From contig CADBPL010000225.1 of assembly GCA_902796535.1 (NCBI GenBank), forward strand, positions 1 through 12,934: a DNA stretch of 12,934 nt, in the 5' to 3' direction. Shown here in pieces: positions 8,601 to 12,934 of the stretch. The position numbers and the translations under genes are program-made. The DNA comes from Oscillospiraceae bacterium. Lineage in GTDB: Bacteria > Bacillota > Clostridia > Oscillospirales > Acutalibacteraceae. Position 1 is the stretch's first letter. Each line of letters opens with the position of its first letter. The notes beneath the pieces were generated by a model. That model saw only the letters and a program-made list of their open reading frames with translations. It searched no databases and was not told the DNA's origin.

Positions 8601-9206
8601 GAGAAACGTTTCGTTCAGCCATGCGCGCACGTCGGAGGTCGCCCAGTCGGAGAGCAGATGGGCGTAGGTATTATCGCGGTATTTGAACCCGTCCGCGGGG
8701 TTCTGCGCGGGCAAACCGGAGCAGTAATCCTGCTGCGCAAGAATATCACGGCTGAGCAGATACCCGGCCGCCGCATCGATAACGACCCACAGGATCGGCT
8801 CATAGGCGTAATAATAGACCGTCTGCAATTGAATGCCGTTGCTTCTTTGCGGATTGGAACGATCATTGTCCTGGATCGTATAATACACCCGGCTCGGACG
8901 GTAAGCATCCGCCGTCACGGCACGGTACCTTCGGCCGTTCAGCTCCACATCCGCATAGCGCATATAATCGCCCGGCTCATAATAGCTGAGATAGCCGTAT
9001 GAGATCCACTCCTTTTCCAACGCGTCCAGCTCAGCAAGCGTTCGGGCGTCTGTCACGCGCGACTGCGGGTAGGAACCGAACTCGATCACGTCGCCGTTCT
9101 GGTAACCGGCGCCGGCTGCGGAAACAGACAGGCCGGCCGAAGCCGTGCCGCCAAGCAGGATAACGGCAAGCAGAAGGGAAAGCATACGTTTCATCGTGCG
9201 TTTCAT
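5646..9206 (-). CDS. Secreted tandem-duplicated DUF6273 / BspA-like LRR protein
   Basis: Predicted 1186-residue exported protein of unknown function. The ATG at 9206 is chosen because GGAGG stands 7 bases upstream and a signal peptide follows directly (MKRTMKRM, Leu-rich core, ASAGLSVSA, cleavage near 24-30). Each half has three parts. First is a DUF6273 domain (IEFGSYPQ at 41 and about 591; S.VRAWLNETF; ending in RPAMRVD near 330 and 885). Second is a BspA-like LRR_5 segment (GTCG/SGSCG..W, then NAFANC and HAFEGC) at about 340-450 and 899-990. Third is an unassigned module of about 100 residues (VFEKLVF / YFERLVF type core) at about 483-588 and 1038-1150. The C-terminus is a Lys/Arg-rich amphipathic tail ending in KAINFIVKIFKK. 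No sortase motif, dockerin or membrane anchor is visible. It is translationally coupled to the kinase. Roles in surface display or as a sensory partner are inferences. Confidence 0.9.
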   Translation of the reverse strand: MKRTMKRMLSLLLAVILLGGTASAGLSVSAAGAGYQNGDVIEFGSYPQSRVTDARTLAELDALEKEWISYGYLSYYEPGDYMRYADVELNGRRYRAVTADAYRPSRVYYTIQDNDRSNPQRSNGIQLQTVYYYAYEPILWVVIDAAAGYLLSRDILAQQDYCSGLPAQNPADGFKYRDNTYAHLLSDWATSDVRAWLNETFLNDAFTAQERQAIRVSLNENQPCQTDGKTYPFETAPTEDSVFLPAKTEIEDYSDASGKSVLYAYVTDYALCQGQEGTVFEPAKRLQGNFLTRTANTDKALVKSLLSKPYPQLSGFNSYMGADDIRMAGTRPAMRVDLSAVSGRLYGGTCGRSMTWELVDGELALRGNGLMTDYASAGACPWDAVRDQIRTVYAWDGVNSICANAFANCENLTEVFLEPSVRTVKKNAFSGCGALERVTVLADTFSANSAFPKNRPAAFVCRTEAVAETLAQAGGAVSLAQAENGILTLTGTVAVSDAAPFARLERLLRYFCEDADTVCFEKLVFKGMSPDALAGRNRRFADPSAADLTLLNLYVCWETLAAEPELFSTDRLKAALQDEACAAFRADPSFGRHIEFGSYPQTEVTDSAVLGALNAQELTWTSYRYYRGERRSGAGEMFAMKPDDFMYYTDVELGGERYRGVRIDAPRPLYTWDYANNSSTVLTYSSQNGNAAVLWFRYEPIVWRILDAQDGLIFSENVLDNQPFENMYRSMVESEYRSSGYPYPAIYAESSVRAWLNETFRLTAFNAQEQAAIRPSALETPGYATRTDLSNYSTDQVFLLSLDEAMDAAYGFSANELADPARSCKNQWTDYAFAQGPVRYEPKTETSYFNWMLRTGQLFDACCTILADGSQRKSETFELSGIRPAMRVDPALLKPRSGSCGKAVQWAFDEEGGVLSLTGTGAMDSLGSFADYGYSVWQDEIRFVAASHGVTAVGAHAFEGCPALEEAILGAGVTKLGASAFADCPKLMNVTVMADTLSAQDAFPQDRADWTLIAPAGNEQASALGQALGVPLVTFSYEDEALSFQGNIIVHDALAYSYLPALVAGYAEAKTVYFERLVFADIEPNTDPGEAYMTEYNGSLALENVTVSLVYIAGDGSREQVTYARMLELLESGDYYAFKLRIDVGDDETMEELITRKLESILPFVPRKVLRIVSKAINFIVKIFKK
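5750..9090 (-). repeat. Internal tandem duplication in the DUF6273/LRR gene
   Basis: The two protein halves are collinear with a period of about 550 residues. IEFGSYPQ recurs at residues 41 and about 591, RPAMRVD near 330 and 885, the GTCG/SGSCG LRR entry near 347 and 899, and the EKLVF/ERLVF module core once in each half. The copies are clearly diverged, so the duplication is old. Confidence 0.75.
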
Positions 9207-10462
9207 TTTGATTCCTCCGTATTCAACATCAGCCCGACCTCCGCCGCAAAGCAGTGATCGGAACAATTCAATTCCAGATAACCGTTGTATTTTTCGGCAG
9301 CGCGCCGCACATTGGCAAGACCAAAGCCATGGTTTTTGGCGTCCGTTTTGCTTGTCGGAACCGTTCCGCCGCGGATGATCACCTTTTGCGCAACGGGATT
9401 TTTGACCGTGAGCAGCCAGCGATCCGGCGCCTCGCGCCCTTCAAGCTCCACTGTGCACGGCGCGCAGGCGCTGCAGCCGCTTATGGCGTTATCCAGCAGG
9501 TTGCAAAGGATCGTGCACAGATCAGGGTCGGCAATTCCCCCGGCGGGAACGGTGCCGCAAAACGATAGTTCAATGCTTTTTTCGGCGGCAGCGGCTTTCT
9601 TTTCAGCAAGGATCGCATCCGCAAACCAGTTGCCGGTTACGGCCGAAAACGAGGCTGCGTGCACCTCGCCCTGCAGCTGCCGCACATAATCCCGCGCCTG
9701 CTGCGTCTGCCCGGCGTCGAGGATCACCCCCAGCGAAAGCAGATTGTTTTCGTAGTCATGCCGCAGCGAACGCGCAAGGCGGCTCTTTTCGACCAATTCT
9801 TCGTAATGGCGAAGCTGCAGCGCAAGCTGCTTTGCCGCAAACTGTTCTGCGCGCTGCGCCTGAAGATACCGCCGCACAAGCCAGCCGATGCTGCCGCCGA
9901 TCAACAGCAGGGACAGCGCTTTCAACACCGCGGAAACCTCTGCGAAATAGGAGGCATCCTGCGGCAGCATCCCGCTGTAATAGGCGCTCAGATCCGCAAC
10001 AAAAACGGTGATATAAACCCAGACGGGCACCTGATCCGGAAAGTCCGGCGGGGCTTTTCTGCCGGCTTTGCAGACCAAAAAAGCCAGCAGACCTGCCGCA
10101 GCGTCCACCAGAACGCCAACGGCGCCTGCATACCGTGCCGGGGCGAGGGCGGCGATATAATCGGTCGTTGCGCAATAGGCCAGGCCGAACAGAAAAAACG
10201 TGCGTTTGCGTCTGCCCCGCAAAAGCAGATACGGGGCTGCGACCGCGCCGGCAAAAATCAGCGCCTCCTGCAAATCAGCCGCCGCATCCGGCCGGGCGCG
10301 TGACAAAAGCAATACGCCGGCCTGCGCCGCCGCAGCCGCGAACAGCGCCATCCAGACCGCCGGGCCCCGTTTTTTGGGGGCATAGCCGAACACACACCTC
10401 AGCAGCAGCACAACGGCCGTTACGCCGGTTATGTGCTGCAGCAATCCTATCCCATGAACCAC
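9203..10462 (-). CDS. AgrC-like GHKL sensor histidine kinase
   Basis: A 419-residue membrane sensor kinase expected to phosphorylate the response regulator encoded just upstream. Six to seven hydrophobic segments lie in residues about 4-196, without an obvious large extracytoplasmic domain. A helical stretch rich in Gln and Ala (about 197-230) leads to the phosphoacceptor box SLRHDYENNLL with H235. The ATPase part shows the N box CTILCNLLDNAI (N321, N325) and the G box NHGFGLANV (378-386), as in GHKL/HATPase_c_5 proteins. The GTG at 10462, four bases after the regulator stop, keeps the first membrane helix. No strong ribosome binding site precedes it, so coupling to the upstream gene is likely. 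The end overlaps the next gene by ATGA. AgrC-type kinases usually sense peptides, but the ligand here is unknown. Confidence 0.9.
   Translation of the reverse strand: MVHGIGLLQHITGVTAVVLLLRCVFGYAPKKRGPAVWMALFAAAAAQAGVLLLSRARPDAAADLQEALIFAGAVAAPYLLLRGRRKRTFFLFGLAYCATTDYIAALAPARYAGAVGVLVDAAAGLLAFLVCKAGRKAPPDFPDQVPVWVYITVFVADLSAYYSGMLPQDASYFAEVSAVLKALSLLLIGGSIGWLVRRYLQAQRAEQFAAKQLALQLRHYEELVEKSRLARSLRHDYENNLLSLGVILDAGQTQQARDYVRQLQGEVHAASFSAVTGNWFADAILAEKKAAAAEKSIELSFCGTVPAGGIADPDLCTILCNLLDNAISGCSACAPCTVELEGREAPDRWLLTVKNPVAQKVIIRGGTVPTSKTDAKNHGFGLANVRRAAEKYNGYLELNCSDHCFAAEVGLMLNTEESK
9214..9218 (-). promoter_or_regulatory. Ribosome binding site inside the kinase gene
   Basis: GGAGG within ACGGAGGAAT sits in the last codons of the kinase, 7 bases before the ATG at 9206. 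Kinase TGA (9205-9203) and the next ATG (9206-9204) share ATGA, the standard arrangement for translational coupling. Confidence 0.85.
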
Positions 10463-10466
10463 TCAC

Positions 10467-11168
10467 TCATTTCAACAATTTGATGTAGGCCTGGCAGAAA
10501 TCGCCGTATTTTTTCGGCCCCATGAACACCTTCTCACCGTTGTCCAGCCAAATGATCCGCGAATCATAGCTGCGAATCTTCCGCATATTCACAAGATAAG
10601 CGCGGTGGGTGCGGAAAAAGCCCAGCGGCGTCAGCTCTTCTTCAAAAGCGGCGATCGTTTTGTGGCAAACCACCGTGCGCCCGGGGAGCACGATCGTGCA
10701 GTCCTTGCGCGTGACTTCGATATACAGAATCTCCGCCAGCGGGATCACCTCCGTGCGCCCGTTGCTGAGCACCGACAGATAATACTGAGAACGGAACTGC
10801 TCCATAAAAGAATCCAGCACGGCATAAAACTTTTCTTTTTCGATGGGCTTGACAAGGAACCGATAGGCGCGCACCTCAAACGCATCATAAACGATTTCCG
10901 GATATGCCGTGATAAAAACGAGCGTTTTCTTATCGCCGTACTGCTCATACAAGCCGCGCGCAAACGCCAGGCCGTCAATATCCGGCATCTTATAATCCAG
11001 AAAGAACAGCTCAAATTCGTTTTCCCGCCCCTGAAGCTGGTGATAGGTATAGAAGGTTTCACATTCCCCCTCGATCCCCTTTTCTTTCAGATACGCCAGC
11101 GTCAAAGTTTTGAGTCTGGTGCAAACGGCTCTTTCGTCGTCACAAATTGCGATTTTCAAGGCATCCAT
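10467..11168 (-). CDS. LytTR-family response regulator
   Basis: A 233-residue regulator. The receiver domain (about 4-122) has the acidic pair D10/D11, the phosphoacceptor D58 in FFLDYKMPDIDG, T87 and K107. The LytTR DNA-binding domain (about 133-231) includes ILYIEVTRKDCTI, FFRTHRAYLVN and the C-terminal GPKKYGDF segment. It is the natural partner of the kinase that follows four bases later. LytTR proteins bind paired 9-bp direct repeats, and such repeats occur at 5570-5599 and 11320-11349, so it probably regulates its own operon and the dockerin protein (inference). The start is uncertain. AAGGAG directly abuts the ATG at 11168, whereas a TTG at 11159 (codon 4) sits at normal spacing and would begin MKIAICDDE, the usual start for this family. 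Confidence 0.93.
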   Translation of the reverse strand: MDALKIAICDDERAVCTRLKTLTLAYLKEKGIEGECETFYTYHQLQGRENEFELFFLDYKMPDIDGLAFARGLYEQYGDKKTLVFITAYPEIVYDAFEVRAYRFLVKPIEKEKFYAVLDSFMEQFRSQYYLSVLSNGRTEVIPLAEILYIEVTRKDCTIVLPGRTVVCHKTIAAFEEELTPLGFFRTHRAYLVNMRKIRSYDSRIIWLDNGEKVFMGPKKYGDFCQAYIKLLK

Positions 11169-11174
11169 CTCCTT
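11169..11174 (-). promoter_or_regulatory. Ribosome binding site of the response regulator
   Basis: AAGGAG on the minus strand. It has zero spacing to ATG at 11168 but 9 bases to the in-frame TTG at 11159, which argues for the TTG start. Confidence 0.6.
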
Positions 11175-11179
11175 AATGC

Positions 11180-11208
11180 ATTATAATTGATTCTCATCGC
11201 ATTTGCAA
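11180..11208 (-). promoter_or_regulatory. Predicted proximal promoter of the response regulator operon
   Basis: On the minus strand, TTGCAA (11208-11203), 17 bases, then a perfect TATAAT (11185-11180). Transcription would begin about 11174-11172, at the ribosome binding site itself, giving an almost leaderless message. It is probably a basal promoter, separate from the operator-linked one farther upstream. Confidence 0.6.
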
Positions 11209-11251
11209 GATTTCATCTCAATTGGCGCCCGATTTACCGGTTCCGGCGTCA

Positions 11252-11307
11252 AAAGCGGAATCTGCACGGTTACGACTAAACATGAAATACCACATTTTTT
11301 CCGCTTT
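11252..11307. repeat. Inverted repeat in the divergent intergenic region
   Basis: AAAGCGGAA (11252-11260) and TTCCGCTTT (11299-11307) are perfect 9-base arms 38 bases apart. The predicted distal promoter's -35 and -10 overlap or adjoin one arm. No function is assigned. Confidence 0.4.
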
Positions 11308-11312
11308 GGGAA
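11284..11312 (-). promoter_or_regulatory. Predicted operator-linked promoter of the response regulator operon
   Basis: On the minus strand, TTCCCA (11312-11307), 17 bases, then TATTTC (11289-11284) preceded by TG plus one base. Taken alone it is weak. It is supported by having the same distances from its operator as the dockerin-protein promoter, as expected for an activator-dependent promoter. The leader would be about 110 bases. Confidence 0.45.
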
Positions 11313-11319
11313 CCTTTTT

Positions 11320-11349
11320 GGTATGAAAAGCATACAAATCGGTACCAAA
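11320..11349 (-). promoter_or_regulatory. Putative LytTR operator upstream of the response regulator
   Basis: On the plus strand, GGTATGAAA (11320-11328) and GGTACCAAA (11341-11349) are separated by exactly 12 bases. With flanks, this and the site at 5570-5599 both fit TTTGGTAYGAAA-N12-GGTACSAAAA. Their orientation relative to the minus-strand gene downstream is the same in both places. Confidence 0.6.
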
Positions 11350-11352
11350 ACC

Positions 11353-11378
11353 GGATTCTCGCCCATTTTGCGAGAACC
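11353..11378. other. Short stem-loop in the divergent intergenic region
   Basis: TTCTCGC and GCGAGAA form a perfect 7-bp stem around a 7-base loop (CCATTTT). The stem extends by two G-C pairs beyond one A/C mismatch. No strong T run follows on either strand, so it is a weak terminator candidate at best. Confidence 0.4.
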
Positions 11379-11422
11379 GCTTTTCAAACGGCAAACCGGA
11401 CAAAGCCGAACCGCCAAGCGCA

Positions 11423-11451
11423 TTGACACATCGCGCCGCGTCGTGTAAAAT
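11423..11451 (+). promoter_or_regulatory. Predicted promoter of the RACo-like gene
   Basis: Perfect TTGACA (11423-11428), 17 bases, then TAAAAT (11446-11451). The start would be near 11458, leaving a leader of about 50 bases, too short for a cobalamin riboswitch. The LytTR-type repeats are more than 70 bases upstream and point toward the other gene. Confidence 0.7.
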
Positions 11452-11494
11452 AAGACCGGCACAAGGCATGACCGAACGGGTCAAAGTCTGTTCA

Positions 11495-11500
11495 GCGAGG
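11495..11500 (+). promoter_or_regulatory. Ribosome binding site of the RACo-like gene
   Basis: GCGAGG, 9 bases before ATG at 11510. It is weaker than the AGGAGG sites elsewhere in the window. Confidence 0.55.
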
Positions 11501-11509
11501 TAAAACGCG

Positions 11510-12931
11510 ATGCATAAACTGACGATCAATGGGCAAACCGCAACCGCTGCGGATAACGAGCTGCTTTCCGATGTGCTGCGGCGCGCGGGAAAAGCCGTTG
11601 CCCAGCCCTGCGGCGGCCGCGGCGTGTGCGGCAAATGCCGGGTCACGGTGAACGGCCGGGAGGAGCCGGCCTGCCAATACCGCGTTCGCGGCGATGCGGC
11701 CGTCACGGTGCCGGAGCCGGAAACGATCCTGGCCGAAACCGGCGCGCGGGAATCGGGCGTTCTGACCGAACACATGGCGCTGGCGCTGGATATCGGCACA
11801 ACGACCCTGGCGCTGGCCCTGTTTTCGGAGGATAACGGAACGATCGCGCGAACGGCGACGGCGGACAACCCGCAGCGGGCCTACGGCGCGGATGTGATGA
11901 GCCGCATCGGCTACTGCCGGGCGCACGGCCCGGCGGCGCTGCAGTCGGCCGTGATCGCAGCCGTCAACGGCCTGATCCGGCAATTGAACGCGCCGCCCGT
12001 CAAAAGGCTGTATGCGGCGGGGAACACGACCATGCTGCACCTGTTTTTCGGCGTGGATTGCTCCGCCATGGGCGTTGCGCCCTATACCCCCGCCTTTCTG
12101 AAATCGCAGACCGTGCCTGCGCCCCGGCTCGGGATCACGGGCGCGGAAACCGTTCTTTCCCTCCCCTGCGCCGCGGCGTTTGTGGGCGCCGATCTGACGG
12201 CCGGGCTGGCGTTTGCGGGTCTGCCGCCGCAGGATCAATATAACCTGCTGCTCGACCTTGGCACCAATGCGGAGATCGTGCTGTTTTCGCGCCAAAGTGC
12301 GGTCTGCACGGCCGCTGCCGCCGGGCCGTGTTTTGAAGGAGCTGACATTTCCTGCGGGATGAGCGCCTCGGCAGGTGCGATTTTTGCCTACGCGCCGGGC
12401 CGTGTGCAGACGGTTGAAAACCGGCCGGCGAAGGGAATCTGCGGCACGGGGCTGGTGGATCTCATCGCCGCGCTGCTGCGTGACGGCACGATCGACGAAA
12501 ACGGTTATATGCCCTGCGGCGTTTTTGAGGTCGCCCCGGGCGTGACGCTGACGCAGGACGACGTCAGGCAGTATCAGCTGGCAAAATCAGCCGTCTGCGC
12601 CGCGCTGCTGACGCTGCTGCAAAAGCAGAACGTTTCCTTTAATAAAATCGACAAGCTCTGTATCGCCGGAGGCTTTGCGGCCGGGATCAACATCGGCAGC
12701 GCCGTTGCTGCCGGTCTGCTGCCGGCGGCGCTGAAAGAAAAATGCGTTTGTGTCGGCAACAGCAGCCTGCTGGGAACCGTGAAATACGCCGCCGGTCAGC
12801 ACGACCTTTCCGCTTTTCTTGAGCATACGGCCTATGTTGACCTCGCAGCGGATCCGCTCTTTTCCGATCTCTTTATCGAAAACCTGACGCTGAAAGAAAA
12901 CAGCAGCCCGATTTCAGAACGCCCTGTTTAA
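11510..12931 (+). CDS. RACo-like corrinoid reductive activator (2Fe-2S ferredoxin + ASKHA, DUF4445)
   Basis: A complete 473-residue cytoplasmic protein. The N-terminal 2Fe-2S ferredoxin domain carries C34, C40, C43 and C55 (CGGRGVCGKC...ACQ). The ASKHA part begins near residue 90 with LDIGTTT (D94), followed by NPQRAYGADVMSRI, AGNTTM (170-175), LLDLGTNAEI (248-256), AAGPCFEGADI (270-280), GICGTGLVDLIA, and IAGGFAAGINI...GLLP in the RACo_C_ter/DUF4445 region. Known family members use ATP to drive reduction of inactive Co(II) corrinoid proteins to Co(I) for methyl transfer. At 473 residues it is shorter than classical RACo (over 600), because the ferredoxin runs almost directly into ASKHA without the linker and middle domain. 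No methyltransferase or corrinoid protein is in the window; partners may lie to the right. Confidence 0.9.
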   Translation: MHKLTINGQTATAADNELLSDVLRRAGKAVAQPCGGRGVCGKCRVTVNGREEPACQYRVRGDAAVTVPEPETILAETGARESGVLTEHMALALDIGTTTLALALFSEDNGTIARTATADNPQRAYGADVMSRIGYCRAHGPAALQSAVIAAVNGLIRQLNAPPVKRLYAAGNTTMLHLFFGVDCSAMGVAPYTPAFLKSQTVPAPRLGITGAETVLSLPCAAAFVGADLTAGLAFAGLPPQDQYNLLLDLGTNAEIVLFSRQSAVCTAAAAGPCFEGADISCGMSASAGAIFAYAPGRVQTVENRPAKGICGTGLVDLIAALLRDGTIDENGYMPCGVFEVAPGVTLTQDDVRQYQLAKSAVCAALLTLLQKQNVSFNKIDKLCIAGGFAAGINIGSAVAAGLLPAALKEKCVCVGNSSLLGTVKYAAGQHDLSAFLEHTAYVDLAADPLFSDLFIENLTLKENSSPISERPV

Positions 12932-12934
12932 AAA

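Noticed and set aside
11221..11296. A 25-codon minus-strand reading frame (MWYFMFSRNR...) between the operator and the regulator, considered as a signal peptide gene
   Set aside because: It starts before the predicted transcript start, has no clear ribosome binding site, contains no cysteine, and lacks AgrD-like features.
11453..11509. Possible cobalamin riboswitch in the leader of the RACo-like gene
   Set aside because: The predicted leader is only about 50 bases and shows no B12-box-like sequence or adequate structure.
11492..12295. Long minus-strand reading frame opposite the RACo-like gene
   Set aside because: Its product is rich in Arg, Gln and Gly without domains, typical of the antisense of GC-rich coding DNA. 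The plus strand carries clear RACo motifs.

Overview
The window looks like a chromosome segment from an anaerobic, gut-type Gram-positive bacterium of the Clostridia (Oscillospiraceae/Ruminococcaceae-like). The reasons are a type I dockerin, InlB/Listeria-Bacteroides repeats, DUF6273 plus BspA-like leucine-rich repeats, an AgrC/LytTR two-component pair, a RACo-type corrinoid activator, and Gram-positive AGGAGG ribosome binding sites. No rRNA, tRNA, CRISPR array, insertion sequence or phage gene was recognised. The taxon is inferred, not proven.

Layout: four genes lie on the minus strand and one on the plus strand. Read in the direction of transcription from the divergent intergenic region (11169-11509), the minus strand holds a LytTR response regulator (10467-11168), a GHKL sensor kinase of AgrC type (9203-10462) and a secreted 1186-residue protein made of two tandem copies of a DUF6273 + BspA-LRR + unnamed module (5646-9206). 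The last two overlap by four bases (ATGA). The operon ends at a hairpin terminator (5597-5629). A 221-bp gap then carries a promoter and operator for a very large secreted protein that runs off the left edge (1-5424). That protein has a signal peptide, a probable papain/NlpC-like cysteine peptidase head, InlB-type repeats, WSxW modules, two Big_2 domains and a C-terminal dockerin. On the plus strand, a compact RACo-like ASKHA/ferredoxin protein (11510-12931) is complete just before the right edge.

How the parts may work together: the same direct repeat, TTTGGTAYGAAA-N12-GGTACSAAAA on the plus strand, occurs once upstream of the dockerin protein and once in the intergenic region upstream of the response regulator. 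The two 9-bp units start 21 bp apart, which is the spacing known for LytTR DNA-binding domains. In both places a -35-like hexamer begins eight bases past the repeat, and an extended -10 (TGGTAT) follows at almost the same distance. The simplest reading is an autoregulated two-component system that also controls the dockerin protein. No peptide-signal gene (agrB/agrD-like) is visible, so the stimulus is unknown. The coupled DUF6273 protein could be part of the sensing, or a target of the system.

Base composition changes sharply inside the large left-hand gene. The signal peptide and the stalk are moderately GC-rich, but the section encoding the peptidase-like head and the first InlB repeat (about 4209-5270) is AT-rich, which suggests a swapped head cassette.
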